In this document: one piece after another, positions 18,347 to 29,597 of the stretch | Layout: every line of letters begins with the position of its first letter | Position numbering within the stretch: position 1 is the stretch's first letter | Origin: an uncultured Opitutia bacterium | GTDB lineage: Bacteria > Verrucomicrobiota > Verrucomicrobiia > Opitutales > UBA953 | Direction of reading: 5' to 3' | Length of the DNA: 64,000 nt | NCBI GenBank assembly: GCA_903913915.1 | Contig: CAIWNE010000086.1 | Location: 1 to 64,000 of the forward strand | Notes under the pieces: model-generated | What the model was told of the DNA's origin: nothing | The model's input: only the letters and a program-made list of their open reading frames with translations | Databases searched by the model: none | Program-made: the position numbers and the translations under genes

Positions 18347-18781
18347 ATGGAAAAGACCCTCATCATCCTTAAGCCCGATTGCATGGAGCGCCGCCTCTGC
18401 GGCACCGTCCTGGCGCGCTTCGAAGCCGCCGGTTTCGACATCCAGGCCAGCAAGATGACCCGGCTGACTTCCGCCCAGCTCCGCGAGCATTATGCTCACG
18501 TCGCCGACAAGCCTTTCTACCCAGAGATCGAGGCCTTCATGTCCTCGCGTCCGGTGATCGTCGCCGTCCTCACCGGTGACAATGTGATTTCCCGTGTCCG
18601 CGAGCTCCTCGGACCGACCAATTCCAAAGTGGCTCCCAAGGGCACCATCCGTGGCGATTTCGGCACCGAGATGATGCGTAATGTCTGCCACGCCTCCGAT
18701 AGCCCCGCCGCCGCGGAGGCCGAGGTCCGTCGTTTCTTCCGTCCGGACGAAGTCTTCGCCCCTGAGGCGAGCCGAGTCTAA
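18347..18781 (+). CDS. ndk: Nucleoside diphosphate kinase
   Basis: Balances NTP and dNTP pools by phosphate transfer through a histidine intermediate. The 144-aa protein begins with TLIILKPDC, the canonical strand, and has catalytic H115 in NVCHASDS, where most relatives have VHGSDS; the His and Ser-Asp-Ser are retained. The length is normal. It is monocistronic, ending in a bidirectional terminator shared with the convergent DUF4337 gene. Confidence 0.95.
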   Translation: MEKTLIILKPDCMERRLCGTVLARFEAAGFDIQASKMTRLTSAQLREHYAHVADKPFYPEIEAFMSSRPVIVAVLTGDNVISRVRELLGPTNSKVAPKGTIRGDFGTEMMRNVCHASDSPAAAEAEVRRFFRPDEVFAPEASRV

Positions 18782-18792
18782 GCGTAAGCATA

Positions 18793-18836
18793 GCAAAAAT
18801 AGGCCCCGCAGTTCGCGCTGCGGGGCCTATCTTTTT
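18793..18836. terminator. Bidirectional terminator between ndk and the DUF4337 gene
   Basis: A 13-bp stem ATAGGCCCCGCAG/CTGCGGGGCCTAT (18799-18811 with 18818-18830), followed by CTTTTT on the plus strand and by TTTTT on the minus strand, so it can end both convergent transcripts. Confidence 0.92.
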
Positions 18837-18853
18837 ACGCCTGTCGAGGGGGC

Positions 18854-19465
18854 TTACTTCAAGGACTTGGCGGCGTCCGGGTGGGTCGGGACGACGACCG
18901 GCGGGTTGATCTTCTCGTAGAGCGGCCACGCGTAGGTCAGGTAGCCGACCCCGATCGCGCCGGCGCAGAGGCCGATGATCCAGAAGACCTTCTTCTTCAT
19001 CAGGGCCGCGATGGCGGAGAGCATGATGGCGATCTGCAGGAACATGATCGCGAGGCCGAAATTGCCTCCGCGGGACTGGCTGTAGGCGGCTTCGGCGTCG
19101 TAATATTGGGCGTCCTTCATGATCTCGGCCTTCTCGGCCTTGTAGCGCTTGATCTCGCTGTCGGCCTTGTCGATGGCCTGTCGGGCGGCGGCCTTGGCTT
19201 CCGGGGTGTTCGCGGCGGTCTCGATCACCTTGATGATGGTGCTTTCGGTGTCGCGGGCGGTCTCTTTCAGGCTCTTGGCCTGATAGTAGGCCCACTTGTT
19301 GGAAGCGGTGACCGTGGCCAGCTGGGTCTTCGTGGAGAAGCTGCCGCCCTTGAGCGTCGCGAAAGCGGCGCACACGGCGAGGATCGTGGTGGAGAGGGCT
19401 ACCCACTTGGTCCAGGCGTCGGGAGCGGGTGCGGCGGAGGGGGCGTCTTTCTTGGCTTCGGTCAT
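18854..19465 (-). CDS. DUF4337 family membrane protein
   Basis: Protein of 203 aa and unknown function. A hydrophobic helix near residues 20-40, a long charged, Ala/Lys-rich helical middle (about 60-125), then two or three C-terminal membrane helices (about 133-180). The early WAYYQAKSLKE segment and this membrane-coil-membrane plan match the DUF4337 family as I know it, found in Verrucomicrobiota, Cyanobacteria and Proteobacteria. It is a monocistronic minus-strand gene, divergent from serS by 129 bases, so genomic context gives no hint of its job. Confidence 0.75.
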   Translation of the reverse strand: MTEAKKDAPSAAPAPDAWTKWVALSTTILAVCAAFATLKGGSFSTKTQLATVTASNKWAYYQAKSLKETARDTESTIIKVIETAANTPEAKAAARQAIDKADSEIKRYKAEKAEIMKDAQYYDAEAAYSQSRGGNFGLAIMFLQIAIMLSAIAALMKKKVFWIIGLCAGAIGVGYLTYAWPLYEKINPPVVVPTHPDAAKSLK

Positions 19466-19594
19466 GGTGGTGTGGTCTTAAGCAAAGGTTTTAAGGCCTC
19501 GGCTCAACGTATTTCTTTCCCCCGTCGTGCCTCGGTGGGCTTGCGTGATAATTCCCCGTTGCCCTCGGGCGGGGGATTTGGGCAAAGTCCGCCC

Positions 19595-20863
19595 ATGCTG
19601 GATTCCAAGTTCCTTCGCGAAAACATCGACCTCGTCCGCAAGGGCGTCGCCCGGAAGAAATTCCAGGTCGACCTCGACGCCGTCCTCGCCGCCGACGAAG
19701 CCCGTCGCCACGCCGTGGCCGAGTTCGAGGTCGCGCGTTCCGCGCAGAACGCCGCGAACAAGGAGATGGCCGCGATGCCCAAGGGGTCGCCGGAATTCCA
19801 GGCCAAGGTCGCCGAGATGAAGGCCGCCTCCGCCAAGGTGAAGGAGCTGGAGAAGAAGGTTTCCGAAGCCGAGGAGCAGATGAAGGCCGTCGCGCTGTCC
19901 GTCCCGAACATCCCGCACGACTCCGTGCCCGAAGGACGCACCGAGGCTGACAACAAGGTCATCCTCGAATGGGGCGACCACGCGAAGCTGATCTCGCCCG
20001 CCGCCAAGCCGCACTGGGATATCGCCTGGTTCAACAAGGCGATCGACTTCGAGCGAGGCGTGAAGGTCACCGGAGCCGGTTTCCCGTTCTACGTGGGCGA
20101 CATGGCCCGCCTCGTCCGCGCGCTGATCCAATACTTCCTCGAGGAGGCCGGCGCCAACGGCTACACCGAGGTCCACGCGCCTTTGCTCGTCAACGCTGCC
20201 TCCGCCACCGCCACCGGCCAGCTGCCCGACAAGGAAGGGCAGATGTACCATGCGCAGACGGATGACTTCTACATGATTCCCACGGCCGAGGTGCCGGTCA
20301 CGAACTTCTTCCGCGACGAGATCCTCGACGAGGCCTCGCTCCCGGTGAAGCGCTGCGGCTACACCCCGTGCTTCCGTCGCGAAGCTGGCAGCTGGGGCGC
20401 CCACGTGCGCGGCCTGAACCGCCTGCACCAGTTCGACAAGGTGGAGCTCGTGAAGTGGACGCATCCCGACAAGTCCTTCGAGGAGCTCGAACTCCTCCGC
20501 GGCGACGCGGAGCGCCTGCTGCAGAAGCTGAACCTGCCTTACCGCGTGCTAATGATCTGCGCGGGCGACATCGGCTTTTCGCATAGCAAGCAGTATGACC
20601 TCGAAGTCTGGGCCGGCGGCCAGAAGCGCTGGCTCGAGGTCTCGAGCTGCTCCAATTTCACCGATTTCCAGGCCCGCCGCGCGGGGATACGTTTCCGCCC
20701 GAAGGACGGGAAGCCGGAGTTCGTCCATACCCTCAACGGTTCCGGTCTCGGCCTGCCGCGCGTCCTCGCCGCCATCCTGGAGAACAACCTCCAGGCCGAC
20801 GGGACCGTGCGCGTGCCCGAGGCGCTCCGTCGCTGGTACGGCAAGGAGACGTTGTCGTTCTGA
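19595..20863 (+). CDS. serS: Seryl-tRNA synthetase
   Basis: Class II aminoacyl-tRNA synthetase charging tRNA-Ser (and tRNA-Sec where present). The 422-aa protein has the N-terminal long coiled-coil arm (about residues 25-105) that contacts the tRNA long variable arm. It then has motif 2 (FRREAGSWGAHVRGLNRLHQF) and motif 3 (GLGLPRVLAAILE) of the catalytic core. The ATG at 19595 gives the family start MLDSKFLREN; the frame opens about 700 bases upstream but that part is antisense to the DUF4337 gene. tilS follows after 47 bases. Confidence 0.96.
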   Translation: MLDSKFLRENIDLVRKGVARKKFQVDLDAVLAADEARRHAVAEFEVARSAQNAANKEMAAMPKGSPEFQAKVAEMKAASAKVKELEKKVSEAEEQMKAVALSVPNIPHDSVPEGRTEADNKVILEWGDHAKLISPAAKPHWDIAWFNKAIDFERGVKVTGAGFPFYVGDMARLVRALIQYFLEEAGANGYTEVHAPLLVNAASATATGQLPDKEGQMYHAQTDDFYMIPTAEVPVTNFFRDEILDEASLPVKRCGYTPCFRREAGSWGAHVRGLNRLHQFDKVELVKWTHPDKSFEELELLRGDAERLLQKLNLPYRVLMICAGDIGFSHSKQYDLEVWAGGQKRWLEVSSCSNFTDFQARRAGIRFRPKDGKPEFVHTLNGSGLGLPRVLAAILENNLQADGTVRVPEALRRWYGKETLSF

Positions 20864-20910
20864 CGTCCGCTTTGGATTGGCAGGGTCTCGGCGCGACGTA
20901 GGATGAGCGC

Positions 20911-22305
20911 GTGCCGATGAGCCTGCCCAATCCCGTCGCCTTGCGCGCGGCCGCTTCACGGCTGCCGCGGCTGCCGGTGCCGCCGGAAGGAAACGGCCCG
21001 GTCGCGGTCGCCGTCTCGGGCGGCGCGGATTCGGTCTATCTGCTCTGCGCGCTGTGGGCCGACCCGACCCTGCGTCCGCGGCTCCGCGTCCTGCATTTCG
21101 ATCATCGCGTCCGCGGCGAGGCTTCCGCGGAAGACGCGCGTTTCGTTTCCGCGCTTTGCACCGCCCTCGACGTGCCTTGCGCTCAAGGGCGGCGCGAAGC
21201 CCAGGGCGCCGCCACCGAGGCGGGCCTGCGTTCCGCCCGCGACGCATTCTTCGCCCGACAGCGCCAGGCAATCGGTTTCGAGGTCCTCTGCACCGCGCAT
21301 CACCTCGATGACGTCGTCGAGAACGCGCTGCTCCGTCTTGCACGCGGGGCCGGCTTGGCGGGGCTCGCCGCGCCACGCGTCTTGCAGTCGTTCCGCGACG
21401 GCCATCGGCGCTGGCGTCCGCTCATCGAGGCAGGTCTGCCCAAGGCGGCCTTGCTTGCTACGCTTCGCTCGGCCGGTATCCCGTGGCGGGAGGATGCGAC
21501 GAATCTCCTGCCGGTCGCGGCCCGTAATCGCATCAGGGCCTGGCTGGCCGGCGGCGGCGAAATCGCCCTAGGCCCCGGGTATGCCGAGGGCTTCGCCCGT
21601 TCCGCGCGCATCATCGGTGAGGCCCAGTCCGCCTTGCTCCTGTGGGCGCGCGAACTCGGGTGTGCGGTCGCGAATGACGGCAGCATGCCTGTGGGCGCGT
21701 TGAAGGGTCGTCCCTCCGCCCTGATCCAGGAATGTCTCCGGGAGTTCCTTTACCATCATGGCGTATCCGACGCGGGCTCGAAATCCCTTGAGCCCCTGAC
21801 CGCGGCGATCGGTTCCGGCGCCGAGGCCCAGTCCGCCGTCCGCGGCTTGGTGTTGCGGGTGAAAGGCGGCGACCTGGCCGTCCTTCGCGAGCCTTCGGCT
21901 TACGGGCAGGTCGAACGTTCCTTGCGGCCAGGAGTGGCCGACGACGAATCCGGTCTGCTGGCCGAGATCGTCGATGTCGACGAGACTTTGTGGGCAAGTC
22001 TGTCCCGTGGGGACATTTCGCCCGCGCGCGAAGTCTACCTTGTCGCGCCGCCGACGACGCTGGCGTGGCGGGGCAGGGCGGACGGCGATCGTTATCAGCC
22101 CTTGGGGTCGCCTGGTTCGGCGAAGCTCTCCGACCTGCTCATCAACCGTAAAATCCCTGCGGAGCAACGGGAAGCGCTGCCGGTCGTGCTGTCGGCCGGA
22201 AGCATCGTGTGGGTGCCCGGCATTCCGCCCGCCGCTTCGGCCCGTCTGGATGGGCCGACAAGGGGGGCTCTCCGGTTGACTTGGCTTGGCCCCTGCTTAG
22301 GTTAA
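20911..22305 (+). CDS. tilS: tRNA(Ile)-lysidine synthase
   Basis: Modifies C34 of the CAU-anticodon tRNA-Ile to lysidine so that AUA is read as isoleucine. The 464-aa protein has the N-type ATP pyrophosphatase P-loop SGGADS at 36-41, the LHFDHRVRGEAS block, and HHLDDVVENALLRLARG typical of the family. The C-terminal part (about 370-464) resembles the TilS C-domain (RADGDRYQPLG, then KLSDLLINRKIPAEQR). The start is a GTG at 20911 or ATG at 20917; either fits. It ends eleven bases before ftsH, a tilS-ftsH order common in bacteria. Confidence 0.92.
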   Translation: MPMSLPNPVALRAAASRLPRLPVPPEGNGPVAVAVSGGADSVYLLCALWADPTLRPRLRVLHFDHRVRGEASAEDARFVSALCTALDVPCAQGRREAQGAATEAGLRSARDAFFARQRQAIGFEVLCTAHHLDDVVENALLRLARGAGLAGLAAPRVLQSFRDGHRRWRPLIEAGLPKAALLATLRSAGIPWREDATNLLPVAARNRIRAWLAGGGEIALGPGYAEGFARSARIIGEAQSALLLWARELGCAVANDGSMPVGALKGRPSALIQECLREFLYHHGVSDAGSKSLEPLTAAIGSGAEAQSAVRGLVLRVKGGDLAVLREPSAYGQVERSLRPGVADDESGLLAEIVDVDETLWASLSRGDISPAREVYLVAPPTTLAWRGRADGDRYQPLGSPGSAKLSDLLINRKIPAEQREALPVVLSAGSIVWVPGIPPAASARLDGPTRGALRLTWLGPCLG

Positions 22306-22316
22306 ATCCTCTGCCC

Positions 22317-24317
<2,001 letters not shown>

Positions 24318-24354
24318 GGTTTGCCCTCGGCGGGCGGGATGGGTAGGGTAGGGC

Positions 24355-24930
24355 ATGGTCATCGGACTCACTGGCGGCATCGGGTGCGGCAAGTCCGCCG
24401 CCGCCGCTTGCTTTGCGGAGTTCGGCTTCAATGTCGTCGATGCTGATCAGCTTGCCCGCCAGGTGCTGGAGTCCGCCGCCTGCGTGCATGCGTTGCGTGC
24501 TCGCTGGGGGGATGAGTGCCTCGGGGCCGATGGTCGGCCTGACCGGCGTTGGATCGCGGAGAAGGTCTTCGGCGATCCGGCAGAACTGAGCTTCCTCGAA
24601 GGCTTGACCCATCCGGAGGTGGCTCGTCGTCGGCAGGCGGCCGTCTTGGATGCCAAGCGACACCACGTGGTCGAAATCCCGCTGCTCTTCGAAAAGAACC
24701 TGACCTCCGGTTTCGCCTTCATCGTGTGCGTCGCATGCTCGGAGGAGACTCGGCGTGCACGCTTGCTCAAAAAGGGTCTGACCGACGTGGAGATCTCCCG
24801 ACGTATCGCTTCGCAAATGCCTCTGTCGGAGAAGGTTAAGCGCTCCGATGTCGTGCTTTGGAATGACGGAGAGCTTGGATTCCTGCGCGCGCAGGTCGCC
24901 GACTTGGTCGGTCGCCTCCCGGCTCCCTGA
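24355..24930 (+). CDS. coaE: Dephospho-CoA kinase
   Basis: Last step of coenzyme A synthesis: phosphorylates the 3'-OH of dephospho-CoA. The 191-aa P-loop kinase has GGIGCGKS at 7-14, the DADQLAR substrate motif, HPEV and the core PLLFEKN block. Length and order are typical. It lies 37 bases after ftsH and may be read through from it. It is followed by a 126-bp gap with hairpins before the pilus motor genes, so transcription probably ends or is controlled there. Confidence 0.94.
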   Translation: MVIGLTGGIGCGKSAAAACFAEFGFNVVDADQLARQVLESAACVHALRARWGDECLGADGRPDRRWIAEKVFGDPAELSFLEGLTHPEVARRRQAAVLDAKRHHVVEIPLLFEKNLTSGFAFIVCVACSEETRRARLLKKGLTDVEISRRIASQMPLSEKVKRSDVVLWNDGELGFLRAQVADLVGRLPAP

Positions 24931-24995
24931 ATCCGAGTATCTTTGGTTAATTTGCGGTTGCGGGCAAGGTGCCCGGATTTAGGGTATTTTCCCCG

Positions 24996-25018
24996 TTGTT
25001 CACCTCTCTGAGGAACAA
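24996..25018 (+). promoter_or_regulatory. Bulged hairpin in the leader of the pilus motor operon
   Basis: TTGTT pairs with AACAA (24996-25000 with 25014-25018), and inside it CCTC pairs with GAGG around TCT, with a two-base bulge. A second small hairpin CGGGC/GCCCG lies just upstream (24961-24975). The element is 38 bases before the GTG start of the first pilB. It may be a weak coaE terminator or a leader control element; nothing decides between them. Confidence 0.3.
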
Positions 25019-25056
25019 TTTCCCTACCCCTATCTTCCGCTCCGGATTTCCCCACT

Positions 25057-26781
25057 GTGACGACCGCCGACGACTACGTCATTCAATTCATTCAGGACAA
25101 GGGACTGGTGTCCCCTGCCGACGTGACCGAGGCCTACGCCGCGACCCAGCCCGTGCCCGAGGGCCAGAATGCTGACACCCTCGCGATCGCCAAGCTAGTC
25201 GAGACCAACAAGGTCTCCTGGGCCAAGATCACCGCGGCCCTCAGCCTTGAGTTCGACATGGAGGTCGTCGACGTAGGCCAGGTCTCCCCGGCCGACGACA
25301 TCCTCAAACTCATCAGCCGCGAGCAGGCCGAGAAGCATAACATCCTGCCGTTGCAGATGGACGGCACCGAGCTGCTCGTCGCCATCTCCGACCCGCTCGA
25401 CACCGAGACCATCGACTCCGTGTCGCGCGTCCTGAAGCTTGCGATCAACCCCAAGCTGGCCCCGCCCGACGCCCTCAAGGAAGCCATTTCACGCTGTTAT
25501 AACGGGGGTCAGATCGGCGGCGCCAACTCTTATTCCGACATCCTGGGCAAGGATGGCGGCGATGGTCTCGCCGTCGAGCTGCCTCAGGGCGGCGAGGTCA
25601 AGGAAGACGACGCCCCGATCATCCGTTACGTCAACTCGCTGATCGTCGACGCCATCCGTCGCAAGGCTTCGGACATCCACCTGGAGCCGCTCGAGAAGCG
25701 TTTCCGCGTCCGTTTCCGCGTCGACGGCGTGCTTCAGGAGATGAAGGGTCCGCCCAAGCGCCTGCAGCCTTCCATCATCTCCCGACTCAAGCTGATGGCG
25801 GAAGTTTCGCTCGCCGAGAAGCGCATCCCGCAGGACGGACGCATCCAGGCCCGCACCGGCGGCCGCGACATCGACTTGCGCGTCTCCGTGCTGCCCACCG
25901 TCTACGGCGAGTCCATCGTCATGCGAATCCTCGACAAGGAAGGCCTGAAGCTCGGCCTTCCCGAGCTGGGCTTCTTCGCCGACGACCAGGCCAAGTTCCA
26001 GGGCCTCATCTCCGGCTCCGACGGCGTCTTCCTGGTCACCGGTCCGACCGGTTCCGGCAAGTCGACCACGCTTTATTCCGCGCTGAACTACATCAACAAG
26101 CCGGACCGCAAGATCATCACCGTCGAAGACCCGGTCGAATACCAGATGGCCGGCATCAACCAGGTGCAGGTCAAGCGCGACGTCGGCATGACGTTCGCCG
26201 CGGCCCTTCGCGCCATGCTCCGTCAGGCGCCGAACATCGTGATGATCGGTGAAATCCGAGATCTCGAGACCGCCGAAATCGCGATCAACGCGGCCCTCAC
26301 CGGCCACATGGTGTTCTCGACCCTCCACACCAACGACTCCGTCTCCGCCGTCACCCGACTCGTCGACATCGGCGTCAAGCCGTTCCTCGTGTCCGCCGCG
26401 TTGCGCGGAGCGCTCGCGCAGCGACTCGTGCGCCGCAACTGCCAGGCTTGCGCCGCCCCGAACAAGCCCACCGCCAAGGACCTCGAATCCATCGGCATGA
26501 CCGAGCACGACCTTGCCAGCGCCACGCCGATGAAGGGCCCCGGCTGCCCCAAGTGCGGCGAACGCGGCTACAAGGGCCGTCGCGGCGTCTTCGAACTCTT
26601 CGTCATCACCGAGGAGATCCAGGAGATGATCTACGGCGGCTCCAACCTCGTCGACCTCCGCCGCAAGGCCCGCGAGGCGGGCATGCGCACCATGCGCGAG
26701 GACGGCCAGCGCAAGGTCGCCTCCGGCATGACGACCATCGAAGAGGTGCTTGGCGCCACCGTCGCGGACGACGTCATCTGA
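25057..26781 (+). CDS. pilB: Type IV pilus / type II secretion assembly ATPase (PilB/GspE-like, first copy)
   Basis: Cytoplasmic hexameric ATPase that powers pilin or pseudopilin assembly. The 574-aa protein has an N-terminal MshEN-type region (about 1-155), the N2 domain with [11 protein letters not shown], Walker [10 protein letters not shown] starting at G329, Walker B region [10 protein letters not shown], and a C-terminal Zn motif beginning C462-xx-C465 and closed by CPKC. The start is GTG, preceded by a pyrimidine-rich leader. Odd point: the usual LRQDPD before Walker B reads LRQAPN, losing both acidic residues seen in the second copy. First gene of a pilB-pilT-pilB-pilC operon; pilT follows after four bases. 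No pilin genes are in the window. Confidence 0.9.
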   Translation: MTTADDYVIQFIQDKGLVSPADVTEAYAATQPVPEGQNADTLAIAKLVETNKVSWAKITAALSLEFDMEVVDVGQVSPADDILKLISREQAEKHNILPLQMDGTELLVAISDPLDTETIDSVSRVLKLAINPKLAPPDALKEAISRCYNGGQIGGANSYSDILGKDGGDGLAVELPQGGEVKEDDAPIIRYVNSLIVDAIRRKASDIHLEPLEKRFRVRFRVDGVLQEMKGPPKRLQPSIISRLKLMAEVSLAEKRIPQDGRIQARTGGRDIDLRVSVLPTVYGESIVMRILDKEGLKLGLPELGFFADDQAKFQGLISGSDGVFLVTGPTGSGKSTTLYSALNYINKPDRKIITVEDPVEYQMAGINQVQVKRDVGMTFAAALRAMLRQAPNIVMIGEIRDLETAEIAINAALTGHMVFSTLHTNDSVSAVTRLVDIGVKPFLVSAALRGALAQRLVRRNCQACAAPNKPTAKDLESIGMTEHDLASATPMKGPGCPKCGERGYKGRRGVFELFVITEEIQEMIYGGSNLVDLRRKAREAGMRTMREDGQRKVASGMTTIEEVLGATVADDVI

Positions 26782-26785
26782 GCCC

Positions 26786-27859
26786 ATGGCCTACGAGATG
26801 AACCAGCTCCTGGAGGCCATGCTTGAGAATGGCGCTTCGGACCTGCACATCCGCGTGGGCCGTTCCCCGAGCCTCCGTATCAACGGTTCCGTCGTCTCCA
26901 TCGACGGCCCGGCCCTGGACGAGGCCGCCGCCAAGGCCATGGTCATGGCCGTCGTGCCGCCCGCCCAGCTCGCGCGCCTCGACGCCGACGGCGGAGCCGA
27001 TTTCGCCTTCTCCTATCGCCAGAAGACCCGCCTCCGCGTGAACGCCTTCCGTGGCCTCGGCGGCTACGGCATGGTGCTGCGCCTCCTGCCGTCCGCGATG
27101 TTCACCCTCGAGCAGCTCCGCCTGCCCCCGGTGATCAAGGACATGCTCAAGCGCGCCCGCGGCCTGGTCCTCGTCACGGGGCCGACCGGCTCCGGCAAGT
27201 CGACCACGCTCGCCTCGATGATCAACTGGATCAACGAGAACGAGCAGGGGCACATCATCACGATCGAGGACCCGATCGAGTACACGCACGCCCACAAGAA
27301 CTGCCTGATCACCCAGCGCGAAGTCGGCGTCGACCTCCCTTCGTTCTCCGAAGGCGTCCGCGCCGCCCTCCGCCAGGATCCGGACGTCATCCTGATCGGC
27401 GAGATGCGCGACCTTGAGACCATCGAGGCCGCCGTCACCGCCGCCGAGACGGGCCACCTCGTGCTCGGCACCCTGCACACTTCGGGCGCCACCCGTACGA
27501 TCGACCGCATCATCGACGCCTTCCCGGCCACGGCCCGCGACCAGATCCGCGCCCAGCTTTCCACCTCCCTGTCCGCCGTCATCTCGCAGTGCCTCCTGCG
27601 CACCGTCGACGACAAGCGCGTCGCCGCCTTCGAGATCATGGTCCGCACGGACAGCGTCGGCGCGAAGATCCGCGAAGGTAAGACCTACCAGCTGCTCACC
27701 GACATCGAGACCGGCGGCTCGCGCGGCATGCGTACCATCGACAGCGACCTGCTGGCGCTCTTCTTCCAAGGCCTCGTTTCCGAGGAAGAAGTCTTCAACT
27801 ACTGCCAGAATCCCGAAGCCATGCGCGAGCGCATGCGCGGAGGTGCCCAGTCGCGCTGA
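26786..27859 (+). CDS. pilT: Twitching motility / pilus retraction ATPase PilT
   Basis: Hexameric ATPase that depolymerises type IV pili. The 357-aa protein has the N-terminal PAS-like domain with [11 protein letters not shown], Walker [10 protein letters not shown] at 132-140, [18 protein letters not shown] (Walker B; GEMRD is the PilT rather than PilB form), the His box with [16 protein letters not shown], and the AIRNLI-equivalent region altered near the C-terminus. It lacks the Zn-cysteine motif of PilB, as expected. Presence of PilT favours a dynamic type IV pilus over a pure type II secretion system for this operon. Confidence 0.93.
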   Translation: MAYEMNQLLEAMLENGASDLHIRVGRSPSLRINGSVVSIDGPALDEAAAKAMVMAVVPPAQLARLDADGGADFAFSYRQKTRLRVNAFRGLGGYGMVLRLLPSAMFTLEQLRLPPVIKDMLKRARGLVLVTGPTGSGKSTTLASMINWINENEQGHIITIEDPIEYTHAHKNCLITQREVGVDLPSFSEGVRAALRQDPDVILIGEMRDLETIEAAVTAAETGHLVLGTLHTSGATRTIDRIIDAFPATARDQIRAQLSTSLSAVISQCLLRTVDDKRVAAFEIMVRTDSVGAKIREGKTYQLLTDIETGGSRGMRTIDSDLLALFFQGLVSEEEVFNYCQNPEAMRERMRGGAQSR

Positions 27860-27890
27860 CCTTTCCCCACCCTTTCCCCAACCCATTCCC

Positions 27891-29573
27891 ATGTTCGACG
27901 ACCATAGTGACGTGATCCGTGATATCGCCCTCGAGGCCGGCCTCGTGACGCCCGCCCAGGCCGAGGAGATCTGGGAGTCCCACGCGACCACCGGCAAGTC
28001 GTTCAGCGACAGCCTCGTGGACGCAGGCCTCGCCGATCGCCCGACCATCCTGCAGGCCATCGCGGACCATCTGCACGTGCAGTACTACTCCGCCGTCCCG
28101 GCCGATCCGGGCGACGCCCTCGTCAAGCTCCTCAAGGCGCCGCAGGCCCACAAATACGTCGTGCTCCCTGTCGCCGACGAGGCCGGCAAGCTGACCCTCC
28201 TCGCGAAGGATCCGTTCAATTCGTCCGTCATCAACGAACTGGGCTTCATCCTCCAGAAGGACATCGAGCTCGCCGTCGCCGATCCTTCCCAGGTGGAAGC
28301 CGCCGTCACCCGCGTCTACGGCGAAGCCACCTCCTCCTCGATGGAGGACCTCCTCGGCGAATTCGGCGAAGTCGAAGCCGCCGCCGTCACCGATGAAGAC
28401 GTCACCAAGGCCGCCAGCCAGGCGCCGATCATCCGCTTCGTCGACCTCGTCCTGCAGGAAGGCGTCAAGGCCAAGGCGTCGGACATCCACTTCGAGCCCT
28501 TCGAGACCGAGTTCCGCATCCGTCTCCGCATCGACGGCTCGCTCTACGAGATGGCGCCTCCGCCCAAGAACCTCGCCTCTGCCGTCATCGCCCGCGTCAA
28601 GGTCCTGTCCTCGCTCAACATCGCCGAACGTCGCGTGCCGCAGGACGGGCGCATCAAGACCACCATCAGCGGCCGTCAGATCGACCTTCGCGTATCGACC
28701 TTGCCCACGCAGTTCGGGGAGTCCGTCGTGCTCCGAATCCTGGACAAGACCGTCGTCAACCTGAGCCTCGAGGCGCTCTCGATGCAGGACGACATCAAGG
28801 AGGGCATCCGCGCGATGGTCGGCCGCCCGAACGGCATCTTCATCGTCACCGGTCCCACGGGCTCCGGCAAGACCACCACGCTCTACTCCGCGCTCCGCGA
28901 AGTGAACACCGAGGACGTCAAGATCCTGACGGCCGAAGACCCGGTCGAATACGAGGTCGAAGGCATCATGCAGGTGCCGATCAACCACCAGGTCGGCCTG
29001 ACGTTCGCCGCCGCGCTGCGCTCGTTCCTCCGTCAGGATCCCGACACCATCATGGTCGGCGAAATCCGAGATCTCGAGACCGCCCAGATCGCCGTGCAGG
29101 CCTCGCTGACCGGCCACGTCGTGCTTTCCACGCTCCACACCAACGACGCCCCCGGCGCGGTCACCCGACTCATCGACATGGGCCTGGAGCCGTTCCTCAT
29201 CTCAGCCTCGCTCGAAGGCGTGCTCGCCCAGCGACTCCTGCGCCGCATCTGCAAGACCTGCCGCACCCCTTACGAGCCCGACAAGGACGTCGTCAACATG
29301 CTCGACGTAGACGCGCTCGAGATCGCCAACAAGAAGTTCTACTTCGGCAAGGGCTGCCCGGAATGCAACCGTTCCGGCTACAAGGGCCGCCAAGGCCTCT
29401 TCGAGCTGATGACGATCAACGACCAGCTGCGCTCGCTCATCACCCAGAAGGCGCCGACCCTCGTCCTGAAGCAGAAGGCCATCGAATCCGGCATGCGCCC
29501 GCTCCGCGAGGACGGCCTGCGCTGCATCTTCGACGGCCACACTTCCATCGAGGAAGTCCTCAAGTACACCTAA
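27891..29573 (+). CDS. pilB: Type IV pilus / type II secretion assembly ATPase (PilB/GspE-like, second copy)
   Basis: Second PilB-type ATPase, 560 aa, with the same domain order as the first: N-terminal MshEN-like region (about 1-150), KASDIHFEP, Walker [10 protein letters not shown] starting at G321, complete [18 protein letters not shown], and a four-cysteine Zn motif (CKTC, later CPEC). The two copies are separated only by pilT and share short identical nucleotide stretches with an otherwise little-used Arg codon, suggesting an old tandem duplication. This copy has all canonical acidic residues and is the better candidate for the main extension motor. It is followed by pilC after 24 bases. 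The leader before the ATG is C/T-rich with no Shine-Dalgarno. Confidence 0.9.
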   Translation: MFDDHSDVIRDIALEAGLVTPAQAEEIWESHATTGKSFSDSLVDAGLADRPTILQAIADHLHVQYYSAVPADPGDALVKLLKAPQAHKYVVLPVADEAGKLTLLAKDPFNSSVINELGFILQKDIELAVADPSQVEAAVTRVYGEATSSSMEDLLGEFGEVEAAAVTDEDVTKAASQAPIIRFVDLVLQEGVKAKASDIHFEPFETEFRIRLRIDGSLYEMAPPPKNLASAVIARVKVLSSLNIAERRVPQDGRIKTTISGRQIDLRVSTLPTQFGESVVLRILDKTVVNLSLEALSMQDDIKEGIRAMVGRPNGIFIVTGPTGSGKTTTLYSALREVNTEDVKILTAEDPVEYEVEGIMQVPINHQVGLTFAAALRSFLRQDPDTIMVGEIRDLETAQIAVQASLTGHVVLSTLHTNDAPGAVTRLIDMGLEPFLISASLEGVLAQRLLRRICKTCRTPYEPDKDVVNMLDVDALEIANKKFYFGKGCPECNRSGYKGRQGLFELMTINDQLRSLITQKAPTLVLKQKAIESGMRPLREDGLRCIFDGHTSIEEVLKYT

Positions 29574-29597
29574 CCTTCAACATACCCCACCACTCCC

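Noticed and set aside
18881..19594. Upstream extension of the serS reading frame
   Set aside because: Antisense to the DUF4337 gene, Gly-rich and without similarity; SerS homology starts exactly at the ATG at 19595.
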